Shown piece after piece: positions 16,749-25,520 of a stretch of 64,000 nt of DNA. The notes under the pieces were generated by a model. It was not told where the DNA came from, did no database searches, and was given only the letters and a program-made list of their open reading frames with translations. The stretch is from Streptomyces sp. AM 4-1-1 (GTDB lineage Bacteria; Actinomycetota; Actinomycetes; Streptomycetales; Streptomycetaceae). The stretch spans positions 2,666,001-2,730,000 of the forward strand of contig NZ_CP119145.1 of NCBI RefSeq assembly GCF_029167625.1, written 5' to 3'. The translations under genes and the position numbers were made by a program. The stretch's first letter is position 1, and every line of letters begins with the position of its first letter.

Positions 16749-17636
16749 TCACGATAGTCCTTTACCGTCCGCTGGGCCGCTCCGCTCCGCGTTCTTTGCC
16801 GCCACCACCGCATCGAAGACGTCCCGCTTGGGAAGCCCCGCGTCGGCCGCCACCGCGGCGATGGCCTCCTTGCGCCGCTCCCCCGCCTCCTCGCGCACCC
16901 GCACCCTGCGCACCAGCTCGGCGGGGTCCAGTTCGTCGGGTCCGGTGTCCGGCGCCCCCGCAACGACGACGGTGATCTCGCCGCGCACGCCCTCGGCCGC
17001 CCAGGCCGCCAGTTCACCGAGCGGACCGCGCCTCACTTCCTCGTACGTCTTCGTCAGCTCCCGGCACACCGCCGCCCCGCGTTCCGCGCCGAACACCTCC
17101 GCCATCGCGGCCAGGGTGTCGTCCAGCCGGTGCGGCGCCTCGAAGAAGACCATCGTGCGGCGCTCGCCCGCGACCTCGCCGAGCCGGCCCAGCCGTTCGC
17201 CCGCCTTGCGGGGCAGGAAGCCCTCGAAGCAGAAGCGGTCGACGGGCAGCCCGGACAGGGCGAGCGCGGTGAGCACGGCGGACGGGCCGGGGACCGCGGT
17301 CACCTTGATGTCCTTCTCGACGGCGGCGGCGACCAGCCGGTAGCCGGGGTCGGACACGGACGGCATCCCGGCGTCGGTGACCAGCAGGACCCGGGCGCCC
17401 CCGGTCAGCGCCTCGACGAGTTCGGGCGTACGCGCCGACTCGTTGCCCTCGAAGTAGGAGACGACACGTCCCGTGGTGTGGACACCGAGCGCCTGCGTGA
17501 GGCGGCGCAGCCGCCGGGTGTCCTCGGCGGCGACGACATCGGCCGTGGCCAGCTCGGTGGCGAGGCGTGGCGGGGCGTCCGCCACATCGCCGATGGGGGT
17601 CCCTGCGAGTACCAGCGTTCCAGTCGTTCCAGTCAC
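16749..17636 (-). CDS. rsmI: 16S rRNA (cytidine1402-2'-O)-methyltransferase
   Basis: A tetrapyrrole-methylase-fold enzyme that 2'-O-methylates C1402 of 16S rRNA with SAM. About 295 residues. The diagnostic N-terminus GTLVLAGTPIGDVADAPPRL, the segment AAEDTRRLRRL, the SAM loop TDAGMPSVSDPG and FFEAPHRL are all present. An ATG exists at 17645, but the GGGAGG ribosome site directly abuts it; the GTG at 17636 has proper spacing and gives the usual short N-terminus, so it is preferred. Divergent from pmt. Confidence 0.93.
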   Translation of the reverse strand: MTGTTGTLVLAGTPIGDVADAPPRLATELATADVVAAEDTRRLRRLTQALGVHTTGRVVSYFEGNESARTPELVEALTGGARVLLVTDAGMPSVSDPGYRLVAAAVEKDIKVTAVPGPSAVLTALALSGLPVDRFCFEGFLPRKAGERLGRLGEVAGERRTMVFFEAPHRLDDTLAAMAEVFGAERGAAVCRELTKTYEEVRRGPLGELAAWAAEGVRGEITVVVAGAPDTGPDELDPAELVRRVRVREEAGERRKEAIAAVAADAGLPKRDVFDAVVAAKNAERSGPADGKGLS

Positions 17637-17686
17637 ATCGGCCATCCTCCCAGCACGGGAGGCACCACGCGCACAGCCGCGTTCCC

Positions 17687-17698
17687 TACGATGGCGCG
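17687..17698 (+). promoter_or_regulatory. Predicted leaderless promoter -10 of pmt
   Basis: TACGAT at 17687-17692, then six bases, then GTG at 17699. There is no Shine-Dalgarno in front of the gene. Confidence 0.65.
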
Positions 17699-19465
17699 GT
17701 GACGAGTACCGCACCCGAGGCCCAGCGCGGCCAAGACGCCCGGGAACAGCACGGCGACGAGCCGTCCAGCTGGCAGCGGCGGCTGCGCCGCTTCGGCCAC
17801 TCGCCCCGGCCGGAGATCGGACTGCGTGAGCGGCTGGTCCCGCTGTACACCCGGCCCGGTCCGCAGTTCTGGGCGGTCCTGGCACTGCCTCCGGGGTGGG
17901 CGGCGCGGCTGACGCGCTGGTCGGCCTGGGGCGGGCCGCTGCTGGTGACGCTGATCGCCGGACTGCTGCGCTTCTGGAAGCTCGGCAGCCCCAAGGCGGT
18001 GATATTCGACGAGACGTACTACGCGAAGGACTCCTGGGCCCTGACCGAGCAGGGGTACGAGGGCGCCTGGCCCAAGGACATCGACAGCTCGATCCTCGCC
18101 GACCCGTCACAGGTGCCGGTCCCCACCGATCCGGGCTATGTGGTGCATCCGCCGGTCGGCAAGTGGATCATCGGGGCCGGGGAGCAGATCTTCGGTTTCA
18201 CGCCGTTCGGCTGGCGGTTCATGGTCGCGCTGCTCGGCACGCTGTCGGTGCTGATGCTGTGCCGGATCGGACGGCGGCTCTTCCGCTCGACGTTCCTGGG
18301 CTGTCTGGCGGGTGTGCTGCTGGCCGTGGACGGTCTGCACTTCGTGATGAGCCGGACCGCGCTGCTCGACCTGGTGCTGATGTTCTTCGTCCTGGCCGCG
18401 TTCGGCTGTCTGCTGATCGACCGTGACCGGTCGCGGGCCCGGCTGGCGGCGGCGCTGCCGGTGGACGAGGAGGGGGTGCTGCGGCCGGACGTCCGGGTGG
18501 CGGAGACCCTGCGGCTGGGCTGGCGGCCGTGGCGGATCGCCGCGGGCGTCACGCTGGGACTGGCCTTCGCCACGAAGTGGAACGGCCTGTACATCCTGGT
18601 CGGGTTCGGCCTGATGACCGTGCTGTGGGACGTCGGCGCGCGCCGGACGGCGGGCGCGGTGCAGCCGTACAAGGCGGTGCTGAAGCGGGACCTGCTGCCC
18701 GCGTTCGTCTCGACGGTGCCGGTCACGATCGCCACGTACCTCGTGTCGTGGACCGGCTGGATCGTCACGGACAAGGGGTACTTCCGCGACTGGGCCGAGA
18801 AGGACGGCAAGGGCGGCCACTGGACGTGGCTGCCGGACTGGCTGCGCAGCCTGTGGCACTACGAGAACCAGGTCTACGACTTCCATGTGAACCTGACGTC
18901 CGGCCACACCTACCAGTCCAACCCGTGGAGTTGGATCGTCCTGGGCCGCCCCGTCTCGTACTTCTACGAGGAGCAGAACGGCTGCACGACGTCGGCGACC
19001 GGCAAGTGCGCCCGTGAGGTGCTGGCGCTCGGCACCCCGCTGCTGTGGTGGGCGTCGTGCTTCGCACTGGTGTACGTGCTGTGGCGGTGGCTGCTGCGCC
19101 GCGACTGGCGGGCGGGCGCCATCGCCTGTGGGGTGGCGGCGGGTTGGTTGCCGTGGTTCCTGTACCAGGAGCGGACGATCTTCCTCTTCTACGCGGTCGT
19201 GTTCGTGCCGTTCCTCTGTCTGGCGGTGACGATGATGATCGGCGCGATGCTGGGCCCGGGGGCGGCCACCCTCACCGCCCGGCGCCTCTCCCCGCCACCG
19301 GCCGATCCGACCGGCGAGCGGCGCAGGACATGGGGCGCGGTCGCGGCGGGTGTGCTGGTGCTGCTGATCGTGTGGAACTTCATCTACTTCTGGCCGATCT
19401 ACACGGGCACGCCCATCCCGGACGGGTCGTGGCGGGACCGGATGTGGCTGGACACCTGGGTGTAG
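17699..19465 (+). CDS. pmt: Protein O-mannosyltransferase (GT39 family)
   Basis: 588 residues with about ten membrane helices. Transfers mannose from polyprenyl-phosphate-mannose to Ser/Thr of exported proteins. The first outside loop carries the catalytic Asp-Glu in FDETYYAKDSW. Later landmarks are HPPVGKWIIG, SRTALLDLVLMFF, FATKWNGLY and FLYQERTIFLFY. In S. coelicolor Pmt glycosylates cell-surface lipoproteins and is needed for phage phiC31 infection. GTG 17699 is chosen: it follows a -10 element directly and is not preceded by a ribosome site. It is divergent from rsmI by 62 bases, a conserved arrangement. Confidence 0.93.
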   Translation: MTSTAPEAQRGQDAREQHGDEPSSWQRRLRRFGHSPRPEIGLRERLVPLYTRPGPQFWAVLALPPGWAARLTRWSAWGGPLLVTLIAGLLRFWKLGSPKAVIFDETYYAKDSWALTEQGYEGAWPKDIDSSILADPSQVPVPTDPGYVVHPPVGKWIIGAGEQIFGFTPFGWRFMVALLGTLSVLMLCRIGRRLFRSTFLGCLAGVLLAVDGLHFVMSRTALLDLVLMFFVLAAFGCLLIDRDRSRARLAAALPVDEEGVLRPDVRVAETLRLGWRPWRIAAGVTLGLAFATKWNGLYILVGFGLMTVLWDVGARRTAGAVQPYKAVLKRDLLPAFVSTVPVTIATYLVSWTGWIVTDKGYFRDWAEKDGKGGHWTWLPDWLRSLWHYENQVYDFHVNLTSGHTYQSNPWSWIVLGRPVSYFYEEQNGCTTSATGKCAREVLALGTPLLWWASCFALVYVLWRWLLRRDWRAGAIACGVAAGWLPWFLYQERTIFLFYAVVFVPFLCLAVTMMIGAMLGPGAATLTARRLSPPPADPTGERRRTWGAVAAGVLVLLIVWNFIYFWPIYTGTPIPDGSWRDRMWLDTWV

Positions 19466-19474
19466 CAGCGGAGA

Positions 19475-19510
19475 CGACGGTCCCGGCACCTGATGGTGCC
19501 GGACCCGTCG
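19475..19510. terminator. Terminator after pmt
   Basis: CCGGCACC-TGAT-GGTGCCGG forms an 8-pair core with a 4-base loop, extended after a one-base bulge by CGACGG/CCGTCG-type pairing. It begins 10 bases past the pmt stop. Confidence 0.75.
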
Positions 19511-20093
19511 CGCGCAGGCACCACATGACGCCGGGCCCGTCGCGGTCCATCTCGTGGTGCCTGGCCCTCACCGCCTCACACTCGCGCCCCTCCTCTCACC
19601 GCACCTCCTCCCACCGCCCCGCGCTTCCACCACCCCGCACCTCCCCTCACCTCCGCCACCCGGCACCTCCACCGCCCCGCACCTCCGCCACCCCGCGCCC
19701 CGCGTCGGCATCTGCCCGGCCCCGCTCCCCCCACCCGGCCCGAACCACCCGGAAGACCCCTGTCTCCGCAGAGCCAATCAAGCCAATTCCCGTGCCACAT
19801 AACGCCGTTGGTCTCCACAGCGTCACAGGGTCCGAGCTGTCCGTACGGCCCGGAGGGCGTCCGTGCGGGGCGATCGATTCGAGTCGGGCCGGGCTCCGGC
19901 CACAGGCCGGGGTGGGCCACACTGCGGCCAGGCGCGGATGACTCGGGGCCGCTGCCCGGGGCCGTTCGACGAGGGCACCAGGGCGGGCGGGGCTTCCGTC
20001 CGTACCGTCCGCGGCGCCCCTCTCGTGGGGCGCGGCACAGCGGGACCACGCTCCCCGGGGCACGTCCGGGGGCCACGGGGGAGGAGACCACGC
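19511..20093. other. Non-coding, C-rich repetitive stretch
   Basis: 583 bases without a supported gene. From 19558 to 19745 the plus strand is almost all C with A/T/G interruptions, built on loosely repeated CACCTCC and CCACCCCGC blocks. Near the right end GCGCCCC-TCTCGT-GGGGCGC (20014-20033) is a 7-pair hairpin 60 bases before the next gene. The promoter of cassette A should be in the last 200 bases, but no clear hexamers are seen. Confidence 0.5.
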
Positions 20094-20552
20094 ATGGCGT
20101 GGGACGAGTGGGAACAGCTGAAGCAGGACACCGCCCAGCGGCACGGGACGCAGATGCGGCTCAACCAGTACCCGCCCGGTGACGGGCCCGCTCCCGCGAC
20201 GAGCAGTGTCACCGGGGGCCTGCGGTCCACCCAGCAGGCGTGGAACAAGGCGGGTGAGGGCGTCGGAGCGCTGAAAGAGGGGCTGGGCAAGGCCCTGACC
20301 CGGCTGGCCGAAGGGCAGCAGGGGGCCGAGGCCGCCGGGTGCCTGACCGCCGGGGCCCAGAAGGACGTGTACGACTCGTGGTCCCGGTACGTCAGGAGCG
20401 TCGACGAACGCTGCGGCAGCGTCAAGGAGGCGCTGGAGAAGGCCGGGCACGACCTCCTCCTGACCGACGACGCCGTCAGGGAGGCGTTCGGCGCCATCGA
20501 CAGCCGGTACGCCGACACGCCCGCTGTCGGTGGCCAGGGTCCGGGGCGGTGA
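20094..20552 (+). CDS. Cassette A: small WXG100-like helical protein
   Basis: 152 residues beginning MAWDEWEQLKQDTAQR, hydrophilic and mostly helical, with no signal peptide or membrane helix. The middle contains two helices around AWNKAGEGVGALKEGL and DSWSRYVRSVDERCGSV. The Trp-rich start and size resemble ESX/type VII partner proteins of streptomycetes, but the classical central WXG turn is not clear, so the assignment is tentative. GGGGGAGGAG precedes the ATG. It is first in a cassette with a hydrolase 9 bases downstream and a lipoprotein. A close homologue starts the second cassette at 50958. It may act as a chaperone or secretion partner of the hydrolase (inference). Confidence 0.8.
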   Translation: MAWDEWEQLKQDTAQRHGTQMRLNQYPPGDGPAPATSSVTGGLRSTQQAWNKAGEGVGALKEGLGKALTRLAEGQQGAEAAGCLTAGAQKDVYDSWSRYVRSVDERCGSVKEALEKAGHDLLLTDDAVREAFGAIDSRYADTPAVGGQGPGR

Positions 20553-20561
20553 CGGGCCGTC

Positions 20562-22391
20562 ATGGATCTCGCGACGCTCAAGGCGCTGAAGCCGTCCGAG
20601 TTCGCGCAGGCGGCCGACGGCTACCGCGCGACCAGCGACATGGCCGCCGCGGCCAAGGACCACATCGACAACGTCGTCGCGGCCGGCATGCGCGGTTCCC
20701 TCAAGGGGACGGCCCGGGACGCCGCGCTCGCGGAGCTGAAGCAGCTGTCGGCCAACTTCCACTACACGCAGATCGAGTGCGGGCTGGTGAGCGCCGCGCT
20801 CAACGGGTTCGTCCACGACATGGACACGGCCCGCGGGAAGCTCCTGTCCGCGCTCGGTGACGCGGACGCGCTCAGGTTCACGGTCGGTGCCGACGGCAGC
20901 GTCACCTACCCGGCCGGACAGTCGCGCAACAGCGTCGAGCTGCCGCCCCCCGGCGGCACGGTCACCGCCGGCGCGGCACCCCAGGCCCCCGGTTCCCAGT
21001 CAGCCCTCGCCCGGCTGAGCCCCGACCCCAACCCCCACCGCGCCGAGGCGATCGCCCTCGCGGACCGGATCGCCGCCGCGCTCAGGGAGGCGACGGAGGC
21101 GGACGCCAAGTGGGAGCCGAGGATACGGGCGCTGAAGGCCGACGACGATCTCACCGTCTCCTCGCACGACCTCGCCGACGCCCAGTCGGACATGGGAGGC
21201 GTACGGGAGGCCGGCCAGGACTACCTCGACTCCATCGGCGGGCCGCCGAAGGACGCCACCCCCGCGCGGAACGCCGACTGGTGGAAGGGGCTCACCGACC
21301 AGGAACGGGAGGCGTACCTCTCCCTCCACCCCGATCTCGTGGGCAAGCTGGACGGTCTGCCCGCCGAGGTCAGGGACGAGGCCAACCGGATCGTGTTCGA
21401 CGAGAAGCAGGCCGAGTACCGGATCAGGCTGGACACGATCCCGAAACCGCCCGCCAAGGAGTGGACCATCCTGATGACCCTCGCCGGGGGCGCCAGGGTC
21501 CATACCGACGAATGGATGGACTGGGACCGGAAGTACGGCGACGACTACCGCCACCTCACCGCCTCCCTCCACGGCATGGAAGCCATCGGGAACCGCTTCG
21601 ACCTCACCGGCACCGAAGGGCTGCCCGAGGCGTATCTGCTCGGCTTCAGCCCCGACGGGCACGGCCGCGCCATCGTCGCCACCGGAAACCCGGACACGGC
21701 GCAGCACCAGGCGGTGTACGTGCCGGGCACAGGGTCCGACCTGGACGGCATCGGGGGCAACATCGACCGGATGACCGATCTCTGGCGCCAGACCAACCAG
21801 GCGGCCCCGGGCTCCTCGGTGTCGACCATCACCTGGCTGGGTTACGACGCTCCGCAGGACCCCGTCAAGGACGCCCCCTTCGAGCACTACGCCTACGACG
21901 GCGCCCCGGCCTACCGCCAGTTCATGGACGGCCTCGACGCCTCCCACAGCGGCCCCGGGGAACCGCACCGGACGGCCATCGGGCACTCGTACGGCAGCAC
22001 CCTCATCGGGGCCGCGGCGCAGAGGGGCGATCTCAACGCCGACGATGTGATCTTCGCCGGAAGCCCGGGGGTCAAGGTCGGTTCGGCCGGGGAGATGGAC
22101 GTACCGAAGGGGCATGTGTGGAACGAGGAGGCCGACGGTGACAAGGTGCCCGACATCGGCCGTTACGGTCATGGCGGCAGCCAGTGGAGGATCGGCGGCG
22201 GAACCTTCATCATCCCCAGCGACGACGCCTTCGGGGCGAACCAGATGAACACCCACGCCGAGGGCAGCGGCCCCGATGGCCTGAAGAGATCGGAAGGCCA
22301 CAGCCAGTACTGGACCCGGGGCACGACCGCGCTGAAGAACCAGGCGCTGGTCGTGGTCGGCGAGTACGGGGACGTCACCGCTCCCCGGTAG
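20562..22391 (+). CDS. Cassette A: helical-domain alpha/beta hydrolase (DUF1023 type)
   Basis: 609 residues with no signal peptide. Residues 1-100 form a helical region (MDLATLKALKPSEFAQAADG onward), reminiscent of the N-terminal targeting domains of type VII substrates. A Pro/Gly-rich linker follows, then a second helical region (160-300). The C-terminal alpha/beta hydrolase domain carries NPDTAQHQAVYVPGTG, which is typical of the DUF1023 (Abhydrolase_8) family, and the nucleophile elbow GHSYGS with Ser about residue 476. Substrate is unknown; lipid or ester cleavage outside the cell is plausible. It lies 9 bases after its small partner and 85 before a lipoprotein gene. The paralogue at 51422 has the same 609-residue length. 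Confidence 0.85.
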   Translation: MDLATLKALKPSEFAQAADGYRATSDMAAAAKDHIDNVVAAGMRGSLKGTARDAALAELKQLSANFHYTQIECGLVSAALNGFVHDMDTARGKLLSALGDADALRFTVGADGSVTYPAGQSRNSVELPPPGGTVTAGAAPQAPGSQSALARLSPDPNPHRAEAIALADRIAAALREATEADAKWEPRIRALKADDDLTVSSHDLADAQSDMGGVREAGQDYLDSIGGPPKDATPARNADWWKGLTDQEREAYLSLHPDLVGKLDGLPAEVRDEANRIVFDEKQAEYRIRLDTIPKPPAKEWTILMTLAGGARVHTDEWMDWDRKYGDDYRHLTASLHGMEAIGNRFDLTGTEGLPEAYLLGFSPDGHGRAIVATGNPDTAQHQAVYVPGTGSDLDGIGGNIDRMTDLWRQTNQAAPGSSVSTITWLGYDAPQDPVKDAPFEHYAYDGAPAYRQFMDGLDASHSGPGEPHRTAIGHSYGSTLIGAAAQRGDLNADDVIFAGSPGVKVGSAGEMDVPKGHVWNEEADGDKVPDIGRYGHGGSQWRIGGGTFIIPSDDAFGANQMNTHAEGSGPDGLKRSEGHSQYWTRGTTALKNQALVVVGEYGDVTAPR

Positions 22392-22476
22392 CGCGCCGCT
22401 CCCGGACGGCATCGCCGCACGCGGCACCGTCACCGACCCGCCGACCCGCCGACCCCGAGGAACACCGAGGAACTTC

Positions 22477-23061
22477 ATGCTCCGTGCACCACTCCCCGCC
22501 CCGCGTCGGTACCGGCCGGGCGGCGCCTGCCTGGCCCTCGCACTGACCGGACTCCTCCTCACCGGATGTGGCATGACTGACAACGACACCAGCAGGTCCC
22601 CGTCCGGCACGACGGCCCCGGAGATCCCGTACGCGGGCACCGCGAGCACCGCGGAGGCGGTCGCCGCCGTGAAGGAGGTCTCCAGCCGGCTCCACGACTT
22701 CATGGGGGTGCCGGGTGAGGCGTCCGCACCTGGGCCGGGCGTCCGGGAGTGTGAGGGCAAGGACCCGGACACCTACTTCCGGGTCCACCACCCGTGGAAC
22801 TTCCTGCCGACGTCCGGTGCCGACAACGACACCGCCATGGCGAACCTCAAGAAGAAGCTGAGCACGGGTGGCTGGGTGGTCAAGGACTCCTACCGCGACA
22901 ACAGCGCCAACAAGAACCTCAACCTCATCGCGGACAACGACGCCCGAAAGGTGAGCGTCTGGGTCGTCGCGTACAGCGGGCGCGCCACCCCGAGCATCGG
23001 CATCGACGTCACCTCCGGCTGTTACCGGGTCCCCGAGGGGCAGACGGTCGAGCACTCCTGA
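22477..23061 (+). CDS. Cassette A: lipoprotein
   Basis: 194 residues. Arg-rich start, hydrophobic core LALALTGLLLTG and lipobox LLTGC give a lipid-anchored surface protein. The mature domain shares a pattern with the cassette B lipoprotein: FRVHHPWNF, a GW turn (STGGWVVKD), and a late Cys after an S-G pair. I know no family name. GAGGAAC lies before the ATG. Position after the hydrolase suggests an immunity, anchoring or accessory role, which is inference. Confidence 0.82.
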   Translation: MLRAPLPAPRRYRPGGACLALALTGLLLTGCGMTDNDTSRSPSGTTAPEIPYAGTASTAEAVAAVKEVSSRLHDFMGVPGEASAPGPGVRECEGKDPDTYFRVHHPWNFLPTSGADNDTAMANLKKKLSTGGWVVKDSYRDNSANKNLNLIADNDARKVSVWVVAYSGRATPSIGIDVTSGCYRVPEGQTVEHS

Positions 23062-23062
23062 A

Positions 23063-23082
23063 CCGGGCCCGCCACAGCCCGG
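23063..23082. terminator. Weak hairpin after cassette A
   Basis: CCGGGC and GCCCGG pair (6 bases) around an 8-base loop immediately after the lipoprotein stop. It is a possible weak terminator. Confidence 0.35.
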
Positions 23083-23265
23083 CGGCGCGTGTCCCGCACC
23101 GCCCCGCTCAGCGGGCTGCACCCGTCCCCCGCCCCGGACGGGTCGTGGCGGCACCGGACCTGGCTGGACACACGAACACGACCGGCTGGTTGCCCTGACC
23201 ACGTATCGCATTCCGGTAACGACCATCTCCACTGTCACCCCTGTCCCGTAGGGTGCGAAACAGCT

Positions 23266-23289
23266 CCCCCTCGAACCCGTTCGAGGGGG
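23266..23289. promoter_or_regulatory. Perfect inverted repeat before PBP gene
   Basis: CCCCCTCGAA-CCCG-TTCGAGGGGG has 10-base perfect arms and ends 26 bases before the PBP start codon, just ahead of its GGGGAGGGGGG ribosome site. It may be an operator or a leader hairpin. Confidence 0.6.
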
Positions 23290-23315
23290 ATTTCCTGGGG
23301 AGGGGGGCCGCACGG

Positions 23316-24947
23316 ATGCGCACTGGAGCGAAGGTCGCCGTGGTCGGCGGAGTGTTCGTACTGGTGGCCGGCGGCGTGGGTTACGGGGCGTACAGCGTGC
23401 TCGGGACCGACGGCGACGGAGGCGGTACGGGCACCAAGGCGGCGGCGGCCGAGATACGGACCGGCCCGCCGGACGGGACCGAGATCGCCGACACCTCGAA
23501 GAAGTTCCTGGCGGCCTGGGCGAGCGGGGACGCGAGCGCGGCGTCACAGCTCACCAACAACCCCGTCGAGGCCGAACCGCTGCTGACGGGCTTCGCCAAG
23601 GACGCCCACGTCACCGCCGCGGCGATCACCCCGGGGCCCGCGGTCGGCCCGAAGGTGCCGTTCACGGTCAACGCGACCGTCTCCTACGGCGGCACGTCCA
23701 AGCCCATGTCGTACGCCTCCGAACTGACCGTGGTGCGCGGCCTGACCACCGGCAGCCCACGCGTCGACTGGAAGCCCACGGTGATCCACCCCCGGCTGAC
23801 GGCGGGCGCCACCCTGCGGACCGGAGAGGTGACGACCCCCGCGATCGAGGCGGTGGACCACAACGGCAAGGTGCTGACGAAGGAGAAGTACCCGTCCCTG
23901 GGGTCGATCCTGGACACGCTGCGCGAGAAGTACGGCAAGACCGCGGGGGGCAAGGCCGGGGTTGAGACCTGGATCGAGAGCCCGGACGCCGCGACGCCGA
24001 AGCAGACGCTGCTCACCCTGACCAAGGGCACCCCCGGCAAGGTCCAGACCACGCTGGACGCGGACGCGCAGGCGGCGGCCGAGACGGCGGTGAAGCGTTT
24101 CAGCCAGGCGTCGGTGGTCGCGATCCGACCGACCACGGGCGCGATCCGGGCGGTAGCGAACAACCCGGCGACCGGCTTCAACACGGCGTTCCAGGGCCGG
24201 CAGGCACCCGGCTCGACGATGAAGATCGTGACTGCCTCGATGCTCATCGAGAAGGGGGTGGCCGCCGCCGACCGGAAGATCGAGTGCCCCAAGGACGTCA
24301 TGTACCAGGGCCGCACCTTCCACAACCTGGACAACTTCGCCATCCCCGACGGCACGCTCACCACGAGCTTCGCCCGGTCCTGCAACACCGCCTTCATCAA
24401 GCAGATCGACGACGTGGACGACGACTCGGCGCTGGCCAAGGAGGCCAGGGACGTGTTCGGGATCGGCCTGAACTGGCAGAGCGGTGTGGTGACGTACGAC
24501 GGCAGCGTGCCGGAGGTCACGGACGGTGAGGCCGCCGCCCAGTACATCGGCCAGGGCGCGATCCAGATGAACGCCCTCAACATGGCGTCCATCACCGCCA
24601 CCGCCCGCAACGGCACGTTCCGACAGCCGATCATCGTCCCGCGCGACCTGGACGACCGGCAGATAGCCGTCGCCGCCCGGTCGCTGCCCAGCTCGGTCTC
24701 CCAGCAGGTGACGAACATGATGCGCCAGACAGCGAGTTGGGGCACCGGCCAGGCCGCGATGGCGGGGGTCGGCGGCGACAAGGGCGCGAAGACGGGCTCG
24801 GCGGAGGTCGACGGCCAGTCGACGTCCAACAGCTGGTTCACCGGCTTCAGCGACGACCTCGCGGCAGCGGCGGTCGTCCAGTCGGGCGGCCACGGCGGCG
24901 ACGCGGCGGGACCGGTGGTGGCGGCGGTACTGAAGGCGGGGCGCTGA
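23316..24947 (+). CDS. Penicillin-binding protein (NTF2-like plus transpeptidase)
   Basis: 543 residues. One N-terminal membrane helix (residues 6-28) anchors the protein outside. An NTF2-like MecA_N-type domain (about 50-160) precedes the penicillin-binding transpeptidase domain. The catalytic Ser-X-X-Lys is in APGSTMKIVT, the second motif SCN in ARSCNTAF, and the third KTGS near the end. It crosslinks peptidoglycan stem peptides and is a beta-lactam target. ATG 23316 has a very G-rich ribosome site; the frame is open to 23253. In S. coelicolor related PBPs lie between pmt and ssgE, as here, so it probably belongs to the conserved backbone rather than to cassette A. Confidence 0.92.
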   Translation: MRTGAKVAVVGGVFVLVAGGVGYGAYSVLGTDGDGGGTGTKAAAAEIRTGPPDGTEIADTSKKFLAAWASGDASAASQLTNNPVEAEPLLTGFAKDAHVTAAAITPGPAVGPKVPFTVNATVSYGGTSKPMSYASELTVVRGLTTGSPRVDWKPTVIHPRLTAGATLRTGEVTTPAIEAVDHNGKVLTKEKYPSLGSILDTLREKYGKTAGGKAGVETWIESPDAATPKQTLLTLTKGTPGKVQTTLDADAQAAAETAVKRFSQASVVAIRPTTGAIRAVANNPATGFNTAFQGRQAPGSTMKIVTASMLIEKGVAAADRKIECPKDVMYQGRTFHNLDNFAIPDGTLTTSFARSCNTAFIKQIDDVDDDSALAKEARDVFGIGLNWQSGVVTYDGSVPEVTDGEAAAQYIGQGAIQMNALNMASITATARNGTFRQPIIVPRDLDDRQIAVAARSLPSSVSQQVTNMMRQTASWGTGQAAMAGVGGDKGAKTGSAEVDGQSTSNSWFTGFSDDLAAAAVVQSGGHGGDAAGPVVAAVLKAGR

Positions 24948-25066
24948 GGGGGCGGGACGGACGATGGGGCACTCATCCCCGAACGCGAGAGATCGGCGAG
25001 ATGTCGGAATTCCTGAAAGCAAGTAAAAACAGGCACTCGCCCGCATAAAACCGCAGGTCAGTTCCT
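24948..25066 (+). promoter_or_regulatory. Putative CRISPR leader
   Basis: The 119 bases before the first repeat are A-rich for this genome (for example AAAGCAAGTAAAAACAGG at 25016-25033), lack a gene, and lie opposite the degenerate end of the array. Both points suggest the leader, with array transcription on the plus strand. Confidence 0.6.
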
Positions 25067-25458
25067 GTGATCCCCGCGCGTGCGGGGGTGGTCCCGCCAA
25101 GAAGGGGAAACGACTCCGCGCGGAACCGTGATCCCCGCGCGTGCGGGGGTGGTCCCTGGGGCGCGTAGGGGACCGTGCCGATCTGCGCGTGATCCCCGCG
25201 CGTGCGGGGGTGGTCCCAAAGCCGGCGAGGTGTCCGGCTCGACCGGCGTGTGATCCCCGCGCGTGCGGGGGTGGTCCCGGCTCGAATCTGTTGCTCGGGG
25301 CGAGACTCAGGTGATCCCCGCGCGTGCGGGGGTGGTCCTTGCGGGAAGATCCGGCCGGGCAGTGACCTCAAGTGATCCCCGCGCGTGCGGGGGTGGTCCC
25401 CGCGCATCGTATGGCCCGACGAGGGCTGACCAGTGATCCCCGCGTGCGGGGGTGGTCC
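25067..25458 (+). CRISPR. CRISPR array, type I-E-like repeats, seven repeats
   Basis: Repeats start at 25067, 25128, 25189, 25250, 25311, 25372 and 25433. The 29-base consensus begins GTGATCCCCGCG and ends GCGGGGGTGGTCCC; its core CCCCGC-GCGT-GCGGGG is a hairpin. The period is 61, with six spacers of exactly 32 bases. Repeats 1-4 and 6 are identical, repeat 5 ends in T, and repeat 7 lacks two bases. Repeat length, 32-base spacers and stem-loop fit type I-E. No cas gene lies anywhere in the window, so the array either relies on cas genes elsewhere or is a remnant. Confidence 0.97.
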
Positions 25459-25496
25459 GGTCCCGGTGGGGCCTGCCCCTCACGCGGCCCGTCGCG

Positions 25497-25520
25497 GTTA
25501 TCCCCGCATACGCGGGGAAC
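25497..25520 (+). repeat. Relic CRISPR repeat
   Basis: GTTATCCCCGCATACGCGGG (then GAAC) at 25497-25520 keeps the CCCCGC/GCGGGG stem of type I-E repeats but differs from the array consensus. It lies 38 bases after repeat 7, so spacing is disturbed. It is probably a decayed terminal repeat, or the remains of a second repeat family. Confidence 0.55.

Noticed and set aside
19558..19745. C-rich repetitive stretch as a second CRISPR array or satellite
   Set aside because: No constant unit length or conserved repeat; only loose CACCTCC/CCACCCC similarity.
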